Below, in pieces: positions 1 to 8,612 of a stretch of 64,000 nt of DNA. The translations under genes were made by a program, and so were the position numbers. The stretch's first letter is position 1, and each line of letters opens with the position of its first letter. The notes under the pieces were generated by a model, which was not told the DNA's origin, searched no databases, and worked only from the letters and a program-made list of their open reading frames with translations. Source of the DNA: Frankia sp. RB7 (lineage in GTDB: Bacteria; Pseudomonadota; Alphaproteobacteria; Rhizobiales; Xanthobacteraceae); NCBI GenBank assembly GCA_030403585.1, contig JAUEPE010000001.1:434001-498000 (forward strand), given 5' to 3'.

Positions 1-599
1 TCGGCGATCACACGATCCGGATCGTTGGAGGTGATGCCGGCATGCAGCAGCGCCTCGCGCGGCAGATAGAGCCGGCCGAGCGTTGCATCCTCGTCGATGT
101 CGCGCAAAATGTTGGTGAGCTGCAAAGCGCGGCCGAGATGATAGGCGAGCTGGATGCCGTCCTCTTCCGGCAGGCCGAACACCCGCACCGACAGCCGCCC
201 GACGGCGCTGGCAACGCGATCGCAGTAGAGATCGAGCGTCGCCATGTCGGGTGCGCGGATGTCCTGCGGCACATCCATCTCCATGCCGTCGACAATGGCG
301 AGAAAATCCTCACGCTTGAGCCCGAAGGTCTTCACCGAGCCGACGTAGTCCTTCAGCCGCGGCGGCGGATTGCCCTGGTAGAGCGCGTCGATGTCGTCAC
401 GCCATTCCTGAAGCGCGGCGAGCCGCTCGTCGCGCGGGCCGTCGGAATCGGCGATGTCGTCGACCTGACGACAGAAGCTGTAGATCTGAAACATCGCCTC
501 GCGCTGGTCGCGCGGCAGGATGCGCATCGCAGCGTAGAAGGAGCTGTTCGATGCGGACGAGCCATAATTGGCGCTGGGCGCGGTCGCCTCAAGCGTCAT
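1..599 (-). CDS. hpnD: Presqualene diphosphate synthase HpnD (3' end beyond window)
   Basis: Trans-isoprenyl diphosphate synthase of the squalene/phytoene synthase family. In the three-enzyme bacterial squalene route HpnD condenses two farnesyl diphosphates to presqualene diphosphate, the precursor taken on by HpnC and HpnE. The ATG at 599 gives 199 visible codons. The first Asp-rich motif DDIAD is at residues 47-51, and a second NILRDIDED motif lies further on, followed by the family-typical LYLPREAL. The start overlaps the end of hpnC by 11 bases, so the two are translated together. The gene leaves the window on the left, where hpnE and shc would be expected. HpnC and HpnD are paralogues; the assignment rests on order (C then D) and on the intact second DxxED motif. 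Confidence 0.93.
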   Translation of the reverse strand, partial: MTLEATAPSANYGSSASNSSFYAAMRILPRDQREAMFQIYSFCRQVDDIADSDGPRDERLAALQEWRDDIDALYQGNPPPRLKDYVGSVKTFGLKREDFLAIVDGMEMDVPQDIRAPDMATLDLYCDRVASAVGRLSVRVFGLPEEDGIQLAYHLGRALQLTNILRDIDEDATLGRLYLPREALLHAGITSNDPDRVIA

Positions 600-1473
600 G
601 GGCAGTCCCCGGATTCGAGATGGCCTTGCGGCCGATCGCACGGCGGCCGACTTCGCCGATCATGCCGGCGATGCTGAAGGTGAGCAGTTCAAACTTGTTC
701 AGATGCACGCGCTCGCGCAAGGGATCGCGCACCTTCAGCAGGCGCACGATGCGGTCTGCGTAGGCCTGGATCACCGCAACGTCGACGCCGAGGCGGACAT
801 CCCTGATCTCCGCGCTCAGCGACCTGCCCTCGTTGAGCAGCGCTTCGTTGCGCACGGCGAGCGCCTGGAGGCAGGCCAGCATCGCCGGCGGCGACTGCGC
901 GAGTCCGAGCTGCTCGACCGAGGCACCGCTTGCGGCCAGTGCATCGCGCGGCAGATAGACGCGATTGAGCTCGCGGAAATCCTTGCCGCAATCCTGGAGG
1001 TGGTTGTTGATCTGGAGCCCTGCGCAGAGCGCATCCGACGCGGCCCAGGTCGCGGTGCTCTCGCCGTGGACGTCGAGCATGAAGCGGCCGACCGGCATCG
1101 CCGAATAGCGGCAATAATGGATGAGCTCGTCCCAGTTCTCGTAGCGCAGTTTCGTCACGTCCATGCGGAACGCGATGAGCACGTCGAGCGCGTGGCGCGG
1201 TGCCATGTCCCGCTCGGCCAGCGCGCGCCGCAAGGCGACCGCTTCGGCCTGGGTGTCGCCCTTGCCGAGCAGTTCCGCTTCGAACAGGTCGAGATGGCGC
1301 AGCTTTTCGTCCGTCGGCAGGGTCGCGTGGTCGGCGATATCGTCGGCAGTGCGGACGAAATTGTAATACGCCAGGATCAGCGCGCGATGACGCGGATGAA
1401 TGATCCAGGACGCGACGGGAAAATTCTCGTCGCGGTCACCCTTGCCGGATCGCAATTCGCTCGCAGAGGTCAT
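589..1473 (-). CDS. hpnC: Hydroxysqualene synthase HpnC
   Basis: Squalene/phytoene synthase family protein of 294 residues. Known HpnC enzymes convert presqualene diphosphate to hydroxysqualene during hopanoid precursor synthesis. The first metal-binding motif DDIAD is at residues 44-48. The second motif is altered to NNHLQDCGKD (about 156-165), with Cys-Gly in place of the acidic pair seen in HpnD, as is common in HpnC. The RVYLPRDAL segment follows. It is the upstream partner of hpnD with an 11-base overlap. A terminator at about 1623-1648 separates it from the preceding small gene, so its own promoter should lie between 1474 and 1620. Confidence 0.93.
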   Translation of the reverse strand: MTSASELRSGKGDRDENFPVASWIIHPRHRALILAYYNFVRTADDIADHATLPTDEKLRHLDLFEAELLGKGDTQAEAVALRRALAERDMAPRHALDVLIAFRMDVTKLRYENWDELIHYCRYSAMPVGRFMLDVHGESTATWAASDALCAGLQINNHLQDCGKDFRELNRVYLPRDALAASGASVEQLGLAQSPPAMLACLQALAVRNEALLNEGRSLSAEIRDVRLGVDVAVIQAYADRIVRLLKVRDPLRERVHLNKFELLTFSIAGMIGEVGRRAIGRKAISNPGTAHDA

Positions 1474-1622
1474 CGAGGGCTGATCAACAATCGTTTGGAC
1501 AGGAAGGGCTTTTGCGCTCGCGCAGGCTCTCGTGCCGGCGAGGCCGCCGCGGCCCCCATATAGGGGAATACGGCTGCAAAACCAATCCTGTCTCTCGATG
1601 GCAGCCCTGCGGATCCGGCCTG

Positions 1623-1648
1623 AAAAAGGCGGCCCCGCGGCCGCCTTT
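1623..1648 (-). terminator. Rho-independent terminator of the small exported Cys-rich gene
   Basis: A perfect 10-bp inverted repeat (aaaggcggcc at 1625-1634, ggccgccttt at 1639-1648) has a four-base loop and, read on the minus strand, is followed by five T. It lies 19 bases after the stop of the gene at 1667-1900 and upstream of hpnC. Confidence 0.8.
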
Positions 1649-1666
1649 GTGGGCCAGTGGCCGAGC

Positions 1667-1900
1667 TTACTGGTTGTGGTTCTTCAGGACCTGGTCGCAA
1701 GCCTGCGAGATCTTGGCCCGGTTCTCCTTGAGGCAGGCCAGGATGGTGAAATCGCCCTGGTCGATGACCGGACGGCAGAACTTCTGCACATCGCGCGTGC
1801 AGGCCTTCTGCTCGGAATCCGTGCCGCGCCCCGCCTGGGCGAATGCCGCCGTCGAAAGGAATGCTGACATCAGGGTGAGAGCGACGAGAAGCTTACGCAT
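1667..1900 (-). CDS. Small exported four-cysteine protein
   Basis: A 77-residue protein with a clear signal peptide (MRKLL start, hydrophobic core, AFA cleavage site near residue 21). The mature part of about 56 residues has four cysteines (C34, C42, C56, C68) spaced as in the short Cys-rich GLG1-type repeat found in small secreted rhizobial proteins. The ATG at 1900 has an AAGGAAT ribosome-binding site. It is probably periplasmic and disulfide-bonded, and no function is known to me. It is transcribed towards hpnC but a strong terminator follows it, so it is likely its own unit. Confidence 0.8.
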   Translation of the reverse strand: MRKLLVALTLMSAFLSTAAFAQAGRGTDSEQKACTRDVQKFCRPVIDQGDFTILACLKENRAKISQACDQVLKNHNQ

Positions 1901-2364
1901 TGTATTCCTTCATTCTGACGGCAGAATCGCACCACTCCCGGACAGCACAAGGCGGACGACGGGAACAGATTGTTCTGATGGCAAGTTGCCGCGAAAAGAG
2001 CGGCACCGGAGAAGGCACAAGCGCTGGTAAATGCGGCCAAATTGGCGCCGCCCCTACCAAATCAGGTCTTCCCCCGGCCTTCATTGGCAGATGTAAGGGA
2101 TTGATACTACGCCATAATTCGGGCACGCGGCGTTTTACTGCATACCTGTTGCAGAGCTGCATCTGTCCGATCGGCCATTTCGGACGGAAATACATGGAAA
2201 CAGAGAGAGTCCGCGGCAAGACCGCTTCGCGAGCCTGACATTGTGGGCTGTCAGGCCTTGAACCCGACGCAGGCTCTTGAACCTGACACGGGCTCACAAC
2301 ACTAAACTTTCGATGTGGCGAGACGTCCTTTGATGAACGGGCGTCGTTCCAAAACGGGATATTG
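1901..2364. other. Intergenic region between divergent exported-protein genes
   Basis: About 460 bases without a convincing gene, holding the two divergent promoters. It is less GC-rich than its surroundings. Its right end carries a hairpin and a tandem repeat, listed separately. Confidence 0.6.
2233..2295 (+). promoter_or_regulatory. Hairpin plus tandem 19-bp repeat upstream of exported protein gene
   Basis: A perfect 8-bp inverted repeat (gcctgaca 2233-2240, tgtcaggc 2249-2256) is followed directly by two head-to-tail 19-bp units at 2258-2276 and 2277-2295 that match at 16 of 19 positions. Each unit starts with TTGAAC, which resembles a -35 element. The block ends 70 bases before the ATG at 2365. 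It may be an operator or a double -35; no good -10 is visible. Confidence 0.4.
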
Positions 2365-2865
2365 ATGATGAAATTCTTTGGGCGATCTGAACTGGCGATC
2401 AAGGCGGCCGGCATTGGTGCGGCGCTGCTATTCTCGGTTTCGGCGGGCCACGCTCAGTCGTCCGGGCCGTTCGCCGGCTTCGACGGGGCGTGGAGCGGCA
2501 CCGGCACGGTGTCGCTGTCCGACGGCTCGACCGAGCACATCCGCTGCAAGGCGGACTACAAGGTCGCCGGCACCGGCCTCAGCCTCAAGCAGGCCCTGCA
2601 CTGTGCCTCCGACAGCTACAAGTTCGACCTCACCAGCGATGTGACCAGCCAGGGCGAGCGCATCTCCGGCAACTGGAGCGAGGCCAGCCGCAACATCTTC
2701 GGCAATCTCCAAGGTACCGCGGGTGGCGGCCAGATCGACGTGTTCGTCGAGGCCAACGGTTTTGCCGCGAACCTGACGCTGCGCACCAACGGCACCAAGC
2801 AGACGGTGCAGATCTCCTCCAAGGGCGAGATCCGCGGCGTCAACATCACGATGACGAAGGGCTGA
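2365..2865 (+). CDS. Conserved exported protein of unknown function
   Basis: A 166-residue protein starting at one of the ATGs at 2365 or 2368. A signal peptide spans roughly residues 1-30, with a GHA cleavage site before QSSG. The mature part is rich in Gly, Ser and Thr, with alternating patterns (DGAWSGTGTV, SGNWSE, LTLRTNGT) that suggest an all-beta fold, and it has two cysteines about 20 residues apart. I do not recognise a named family. It is a single gene closed by a strong terminator at 2892-2922 and preceded by an unusual repeat region. Confidence 0.8.
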   Translation: MMKFFGRSELAIKAAGIGAALLFSVSAGHAQSSGPFAGFDGAWSGTGTVSLSDGSTEHIRCKADYKVAGTGLSLKQALHCASDSYKFDLTSDVTSQGERISGNWSEASRNIFGNLQGTAGGGQIDVFVEANGFAANLTLRTNGTKQTVQISSKGEIRGVNITMTKG

Positions 2866-2891
2866 TCGCCTCACCGCTTCCTAGGGAACAC

Positions 2892-2922
2892 GCCCCCGGT
2901 TTTCGCGAACCGGGGGCTTTTT
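2892..2922 (+). terminator. Rho-independent terminator
   Basis: A perfect 10-bp stem (gcccccggtt 2892-2901, aaccgggggc 2908-2917) with loop ttcgcg is followed by five T at 2918-2922. It lies 27 bases after the stop of the exported protein gene. Confidence 0.9.
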
Positions 2923-3033
2923 GCTGACATGGACCGATTTCGCAGACGCCTGCTTTGGGGACTTGGTTGGGCAGTTGGGCTCCTCGCAACCCGCCACGCC
3001 TGGGCCAATGAACAACTGCAAGGAGGAGCGGAC

Positions 3034-3490
3034 ATGTCGCCCTCGACAGTCAAGCCGCGCCACGTGATCTGCTTCCTCGGCAAGGATGAGAGCCTGCATC
3101 CGCCGAAAGCGGGCCGCAAAGACGATCGCCGATTTCGGTTTCGAGATCGACCGCACCTATTCGCAAGCGCAGCCCGATCCACATATGACGCGATCGTTCG
3201 GGGTTTGCTGGGACCGCGTCTTTCCCAATGCGTGGTCCGCCGCTGATGAGGCGGCCGTCGCCAACCACAAATCCGTGCTCTACGTGCTGAGCCCGCCGCT
3301 CGAGCAGCCCAAGGTGGTCGCCTATTCGGGCGCAGCCTTGCACATCGTCGAGGAGATGATCGAGGCCGGAGCGGTCGCCGTGAAGGGGGAGAGCGCGGGC
3401 GTGGCCCTCGGCCTCGAGCGATGGATGCAGTTGGCCTCCGGGTGCAAGGCGGCGGCGAAGACGAACCAGGGCCTCACTCCGGCCTCCGCC
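3034..3490 (+). pseudogene. Frameshifted, 3'-truncated gene remnant
   Basis: An ATG at 3034 follows a strong AAGGAGGAG site and opens a frame reading MSPSTVKPRHVICFLGKDESL. After about 3095-3110 the protein-like reading moves to the next frame (AAKTIADFGFEIDRTYSQ onward), with WDRVFPNAW, KSVLYVLSPPL, AGAVAVKGESAGVALGLERW and then noise. This looks like the N-terminal half of an intact protein, broken by one indel and truncated where it meets the convergent MMPL gene ending at 3498. The VALGLERW region recalls DUF4261-type proteins, but I am not sure of the family. A sequencing error could explain the frameshift but not the missing C-terminal half. Confidence 0.6.
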
Positions 3491-3497
3491 GCCCCGC

Positions 3498-5864
3498 TCA
3501 GATCGCGGGCTTGTCCGGGCCCTGAAGCTTGGCGTGCAGGTTGATCAGCCACATCGCCGTCGGCCGCAGGATGAAGAGGTCGGCGACCAGCGCTGCCACC
3601 ATCGAGAAGGCGCTGAGCCAGCCGAACAGCCGCAGCGACGGCAGGTCGGAGAACACGGTGACGACGAGACCGCAGGCCAGCACCAGCGTGGTCAGGATCA
3701 ACGCCGGGCCAACCAGCACGGTCGCGCGTTCGACCGCGAGCGCCGAGCCGACACCGGGCTTGCTCTCCAATCGCAGGCGATTGAGGAAGTGGATGGTGGC
3801 GCTTAGGCCCAGGCCGAACGAGACGGTGAGCGCCACGACGCTGGCGAATTGCAGCCCCTCACCCAACGCCCACAGCACCGTTCCCGACATCACCACCGGG
3901 AAGATACCCGGCAGGATGCAAGCAAACATCACCACCCATGAGCGGAACGCCAGGCCAATGAAGATCGCGACCAGCGCGAATTCGACGGTGAGCCCGCGGT
4001 TCAGCTTCTCGATCATGCCGGACGAGTTGCGCGCGGCGATGGCGGCGAGACCGGTGACGGCGACTTCATAGCCGGGATGCTTCTTGCGGACGGCGTCGAG
4101 CTCGGAGTCGAGCTTGTCGACGATCGGCAGGAGCTGGCTGGAGTCCTTGTCCGGCACGCGGCCGGCCACGACCACCGCATCCTGCTCGGCATCGATGAAC
4201 CGTCGTACCAGATGCTCGGGGATGACGTTGACATATTCCTTCAGCGTTGCGACGTCGTCGCTGCCGGCTTTTTCCGCCAACCAGCGACGCAGCGTCTCCA
4301 GCGACCAGACATTGCCGACGCCGGCCGCCTTCTCCACGGTCGCGTGCACGTCCGCAATGGTTTGCAGCGTCTCCGGCGAGTAGAGGGTTTCACCCTTGGG
4401 GAACTGAATCAGGACATTGACCGGATTGGCGCCGGTCAGCTTGGCGTCGAGCCGGTTGCTGGCGGCCACCGCCTGACGCTTGTCGGGCACCTGATCGGCG
4501 AGCCGGTAGCGCGGCTGCAGATTGGCATAGACGACACCGAGGCCGGCAACGAACACCAGTGCGATCAGGCTGAACAGGCCGGGCCGGCCCACCATGCGCA
4601 CCGCAATCCAGTAGCAGAAATTGCGCAGCGCCTGCACGCCTGCATCCGCGCTCTGGAACTTGACCGCAAAGAGCTTCTCGTTGCGCACGAACAGCACGCC
4701 GAACACCGGCACCAGCGACAGCACCGTGACCAGCGCGATGATGGTTGCGGCAAGGCCCGCCTCGCCGAACTTGCGGATCAGGTCGGAGTCGGAGAACTGG
4801 AGCGCGATGAAGGAAATGCCGGCGGTGCCATGCGTCAGCACGCAGGCCGGGCCCACCACCAGCACCGCGTTCTTGAACGCGGTGAACTTGTCCTGGCCCG
4901 CGATCAGCCGGTCACGCGCGGCGAAGGTGAGCTGCATCGAGTCCGAGAACGAGATCACCATGATGAGCGGCGTCATTACGTTCAGGAACATGTTGAGATT
5001 GAAGTTGGCCCAGCCGAGCGCGCCGAGCGCGATCAGGATCGCGATCATCGGCGGGAACGCCGCCACCACCATGAACGATATCTTGCGGAAGAAGATGATG
5101 GCGATGACGCAGCCGGCGAGAATGCCGAGGATGTTGTAGGTGAGGCCGTCGCGCTCCACCGCGTTGCGAATCTCGAGCTGCATCACCGGCACACCGGAGA
5201 GCTGCACGCTCAGCCCGGTGTCGCCGAGATCCTCCTTCATCAGCGCGCGGATGTCGCCGATGGTCTTGGTGAGCTTGTTGGAGGCGACCACTTCCGGGTC
5301 GAGCGACAGCACGATCAGCGCGAGCGTGCCGTCCTCCGACAAGAGCTTGCCGCGGATGATCTCGTTGTTTTTGACGGTCTCGATGAACTGGTCATAGGCC
5401 GCGCCCTCGGGCAGCTCGGCCGGGAACAACGCGGCCGGCAGCTTGCCCGGCGCCGGCGCCTGGCGCGCGGAGAACAGCGAGACCAGGCCGCGGGTACCTT
5501 CGACCAGTTGCATGTCGGTGACGAAGTCGCGCAGCTTCTCGAGATTGTTCCGCGCTAGGAGATTCTTGCCCTCGACCACGACGAGAACGTCGAATTCCTC
5601 GGCCGGGAACTTCTTCGTCACCGCTTCATACTGGCGGAATTCCGGCGTGTTGGAGCGGAACAGCTGGGACAGCGAATCGTCGATCTTGATCCGATGGATG
5701 CCGAACACCGCGGCGACGATCAGCACGACCAGGATGATGCAGGAGACGATCGGCGCGCGGACGGCGATCAGCCCGATGCGCTCAAGCCCAAAGGCGATGG
5801 AGGACGTAGGCCCCTGCTCGACCTTGTCGACATGAACCTCATTCTCGCGGTGCTTTTCGAGCAT
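3498..5864 (-). CDS. RND/MMPL family exporter, hopanoid-neighbourhood
   Basis: A 788-residue inner-membrane protein with MMPL/RND architecture: TM1 at about 35-55, a periplasmic loop, a TM block near 240-400, TM7 near 430, a second loop, and a final TM block from about 640. Segments such as RIKIDDSLSQLF and AFPPMIAILIALGALGW are typical of the sterol-sensing/MMPL group. HpnN, which moves hopanoids to the outer membrane, belongs to this superfamily and is encoded near hpn genes in related species. This protein is somewhat shorter than the HpnN proteins I recall, so I withhold the symbol. It lies downstream of eutC on the same strand, about 205 bases away. Confidence 0.8.
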   Translation of the reverse strand: MLEKHRENEVHVDKVEQGPTSSIAFGLERIGLIAVRAPIVSCIILVVLIVAAVFGIHRIKIDDSLSQLFRSNTPEFRQYEAVTKKFPAEEFDVLVVVEGKNLLARNNLEKLRDFVTDMQLVEGTRGLVSLFSARQAPAPGKLPAALFPAELPEGAAYDQFIETVKNNEIIRGKLLSEDGTLALIVLSLDPEVVASNKLTKTIGDIRALMKEDLGDTGLSVQLSGVPVMQLEIRNAVERDGLTYNILGILAGCVIAIIFFRKISFMVVAAFPPMIAILIALGALGWANFNLNMFLNVMTPLIMVISFSDSMQLTFAARDRLIAGQDKFTAFKNAVLVVGPACVLTHGTAGISFIALQFSDSDLIRKFGEAGLAATIIALVTVLSLVPVFGVLFVRNEKLFAVKFQSADAGVQALRNFCYWIAVRMVGRPGLFSLIALVFVAGLGVVYANLQPRYRLADQVPDKRQAVAASNRLDAKLTGANPVNVLIQFPKGETLYSPETLQTIADVHATVEKAAGVGNVWSLETLRRWLAEKAGSDDVATLKEYVNVIPEHLVRRFIDAEQDAVVVAGRVPDKDSSQLLPIVDKLDSELDAVRKKHPGYEVAVTGLAAIAARNSSGMIEKLNRGLTVEFALVAIFIGLAFRSWVVMFACILPGIFPVVMSGTVLWALGEGLQFASVVALTVSFGLGLSATIHFLNRLRLESKPGVGSALAVERATVLVGPALILTTLVLACGLVVTVFSDLPSLRLFGWLSAFSMVAALVADLFILRPTAMWLINLHAKLQGPDKPAI

Positions 5865-6069
5865 GCCTTGTCCAGTTCCTAAATCGGTTCGGTCAGTGAG
5901 CTTATTGCACCCCGCGAACGGCTTGAAAACGCCATACCGATGCGAGGCTTGCCCTTTGAAAATGCGCGGAAAATCGCCGGCAGCGGTTTAGCAGGTGATG
6001 AGCCCTGCTCGCAAGCAGGCCAAGGGTCTCCAAATCGATCAAGATGCGGCGATTTTGCCGGAACGCCCG

Positions 6070-6855
6070 TCATTCCGCCAAAGCCGTGCCAATTCGACGC
6101 GGCGCGCGGTCGGCGCTCTCGTCCTTGAGCGCCACGCCCGTGACTTCCCGCGCCAGCCCCTCACGGATGAGCCAGGCAATCTTGAGGGCTGCCTCATGAT
6201 AGCTCAACCCGGCCTTGTGGATGTTCGACACGCAGTTGCGCTCGGCATCGGTCAGGCCCGGCTTCGGCGCGAAGGTCAGATAGGCACCGAGGCTGTCGGG
6301 CGCGGACAGGCCCGGCCGCTCGCCGATCAGCATCAAGACCATGCGGGCGCCGAGAATGGCCCCGATCTCGTCGCCAAGCGCAACCCGCGCGCCTGAGGCG
6401 ACGACGACATGGCCGATCGCGACAGCATCGCCCCCGCCAAGTAGAGGCAGCACGCTTTGCAGCAGCGCGACTGCATGGGCATGGACCGCCGCCGCCGACA
6501 ATCCGTCGCCGATGACGATCGCAAGCTGACACGGCGCAGTGGCACCATCCGCCAGCGCCGCGGCGGAGCCGGCATCGAGCTGCCGTCCCAGATCCGGCCG
6601 GCGCAGATAATCCCTGCGATCGGCGGCCCGGCTCGTGACCTCGGTGGTACCAAGGCCGAGCGACCTCACCCCGGCAACCAGACCCGGCGCGTCGAAGGCG
6701 GCGTGCACGGCATCGCGGGCGCGGGCATGCGCCAGCGTAAAATCGAGCAGCGGTTTTGTCGGCAGGCTCGCGCCACTGCGCCCGAGCGCGACGCGCGCAG
6801 GCGTGAACGATCTCAGGTCGCCGGTCGGGCGCGCCGGAACGGGCTTGTCGCTCAT
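6070..6855 (-). CDS. eutC: Ethanolamine ammonia-lyase small subunit EutC
   Basis: A 261-residue EutC. With EutB it forms the adenosylcobalamin-dependent enzyme that splits ethanolamine to acetaldehyde and ammonia. Family features are visible in order: [15 protein letters not shown] at the N-terminus, [31 protein letters not shown] (cobalamin-contact region), [20 protein letters not shown] and RNCVSNIH near the end. The ATG overlaps the stop of hpnP by four bases (ATGA), so it should be translated from the same message. No microcompartment shell genes are nearby, so this is the simple cytoplasmic form of the pathway. Confidence 0.95.
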   Translation of the reverse strand: MSDKPVPARPTGDLRSFTPARVALGRSGASLPTKPLLDFTLAHARARDAVHAAFDAPGLVAGVRSLGLGTTEVTSRAADRRDYLRRPDLGRQLDAGSAAALADGATAPCQLAIVIGDGLSAAAVHAHAVALLQSVLPLLGGGDAVAIGHVVVASGARVALGDEIGAILGARMVLMLIGERPGLSAPDSLGAYLTFAPKPGLTDAERNCVSNIHKAGLSYHEAALKIAWLIREGLAREVTGVALKDESADRAPRRIGTALAE

Positions 6856-8441
6856 TCGGCGGGAACGGACGCTTCGCGCAGCCGGATCGAATAGTTCGAC
6901 GCGTTCTGCTTGCCGCTCGATGCCGCGCGCGCAAAGGTGATGAGATGATGCGCGATCATGGTGCAGCCGATCAGGCCTTCCATGTCACCGCGGCGGATCC
7001 GCCCGAGTGCGAATTTCCAGAACACGCGCCTGTAGTCGCCGAGCACGCCGACCTTCCAGAAGATGTTGCGCATCATCACGAGACCGCGCCGGATGTTGGC
7101 CCAGGTCTTCATCTCGTCCGGCACCGGCATCTTGAGGCGATGGGGATAAACCTCGTCGCATTGATACTGGAAGCGCGCATAGACCCTCTCGGGCTCGTAG
7201 GCGACGCGCATGGCGTGCTTCCAGGACGCGACGACGTCGTCATACGGGAGCAGGAAATTGACGTTGGAATCGCGACCTTCGTCATCTTGAATCAGACGCC
7301 CTTCCTTCTCCAATCGGTCCCATAGCGGCGTCTTCGGCAGCGCCTGAAGCAGGTTGATCGTCAGCAGCGGTATCTGGGACTCCTCGACGAAGGCGAGCAG
7401 CGCGTCGGCGGTATTCGCCTTGTCGGTGTCGAGCCCCATGATGATGCCTGACACCACCTCCATGCCGTAGGAGTTGATGGTGCGCACGCCCTCGAGGATC
7501 GGGACCATCATGTTGTGGTCCTTGTGCATGGCCTTCAGCGCGTCCGGGTCCGGCGTCTCGATACCGCAGAAAATGGTGATGAAATAGGCGTCGCGCATCT
7601 TCTCGAGGATCTCGGGGCGCTTGGCGATATTGAGCGTCGCCTCGCAGGCGAGCCGCACGACGTAGCCGGTCTTCTTCTGCCACTCGATCAGGTGCGGCAA
7701 CAGGTCCATCGCCGCCTTGCGGTTGCCGATGAAATTGTCGTCGACGAAATAGACCGTGTCGGTCATGCCGCATTCGCGCAGGCGATCGAGCTCGGCGATG
7801 ATCTGCTCCGGCGATTTGAGGCGCGGGTTGCGGCCGTAGAGGCCGGGGATGTCGCAGAACTCGCACTGATAGGGACAGCCGCTGGAATACTGGATGCTGC
7901 CGAGGAAATACCGCTTCACATCAGCGAGCTCATAGGCCGGGATCGGAAACTCCGTCATCGGCACGCGGTCTTTGGTCGTCAGCACGACCTGCTGCTCGGG
8001 GCGAGACGTATCGCGCGACAGGATCTCGAGCAGCTGATTGGTGGCGTCACCGAGCTCGCCGACATGAAGATAGTCGAACGACGGGTAATAGTCCGGGCAG
8101 GCGCTGACCGACGGACCGCCGAGCGCGACCGGCAGGTCGAACTCATGGGCGCGGCGGCAGATGTCATTCATATGCTGGCGCTGGATGTGCATGCCGCTGA
8201 CGAAGACGGCCTCCGCCCATTCGAACTCTTCTTTGGTTGCGCTGCGCAGATTCTCGTCGACGAACTTGACCTGCCATTCCTTGGGCAAATAGGCCGCGAG
8301 CAACAACAGGCCCTGCGGCGGCATGAAGGCGCGGACGCCATCGGTCAGCGGATAGGAATACTCGAAGGTGCCGAAGGACGAGGTGTAACGCGGGAAGACA
8401 CAGAGAATATGCCGACTGGTTCCGTTGCTTTCAGCGCGCAT
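6852..8441 (-). CDS. hpnP: Hopanoid C-2 methylase HpnP (B12-binding radical SAM)
   Basis: A 529-residue protein with an N-terminal cobalamin-binding domain (about 10-130; [15 protein letters not shown] at its end) and a radical SAM domain with the CxxxCxxC cluster motif CPYQCEFC at C189, C193 and C196. HpnP methylates hopanoids at C-2, and its products are the source of 2-methylhopane biomarkers. I chose the ATG at 8441 because GGGGGAAG lies five bases upstream; the open frame continues another 28 codons without good coding character. It lies between eutB (171 bases upstream) and eutC (4-base overlap). On the minus strand a weak TTGAGG-N17-TACGCT pair at 8525-8497 could be a promoter. I saw no general-stress (EcfG) motif, although hpnP is known to be EcfG-controlled in Rhodopseudomonas. 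Confidence 0.94.
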   Translation of the reverse strand: MRAESNGTSRHILCVFPRYTSSFGTFEYSYPLTDGVRAFMPPQGLLLLAAYLPKEWQVKFVDENLRSATKEEFEWAEAVFVSGMHIQRQHMNDICRRAHEFDLPVALGGPSVSACPDYYPSFDYLHVGELGDATNQLLEILSRDTSRPEQQVVLTTKDRVPMTEFPIPAYELADVKRYFLGSIQYSSGCPYQCEFCDIPGLYGRNPRLKSPEQIIAELDRLRECGMTDTVYFVDDNFIGNRKAAMDLLPHLIEWQKKTGYVVRLACEATLNIAKRPEILEKMRDAYFITIFCGIETPDPDALKAMHKDHNMMVPILEGVRTINSYGMEVVSGIIMGLDTDKANTADALLAFVEESQIPLLTINLLQALPKTPLWDRLEKEGRLIQDDEGRDSNVNFLLPYDDVVASWKHAMRVAYEPERVYARFQYQCDEVYPHRLKMPVPDEMKTWANIRRGLVMMRNIFWKVGVLGDYRRVFWKFALGRIRRGDMEGLIGCTMIAHHLITFARAASSGKQNASNYSIRLREASVPAE

Positions 8442-8612
8442 CGAACTTCCCCCAACCACGTTCCAAGAACGGTACTGACGAGGTCTCCAGACACATAGCG
8501 TAACGCTGCGACCGGAATTCCTCAATATCGTAGCACCGAACTAATTCGTGAGACGCGCCAATGGTTTCCCAGGTTCAAGCCGGCGGATGGGGTTTTTCGC
8601 GCCAATTTCGCA

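Noticed and set aside
1893..2414. 173-codon frame across the divergent intergenic space
   Set aside because: It has no ribosome-binding site or domain and crosses both flanking promoters.
8460..8464. GGAAC on the minus strand as an EcfG -35 for hpnP
   Set aside because: It is only 18 bases before the ATG, which leaves no room for a -10 element and a leader.
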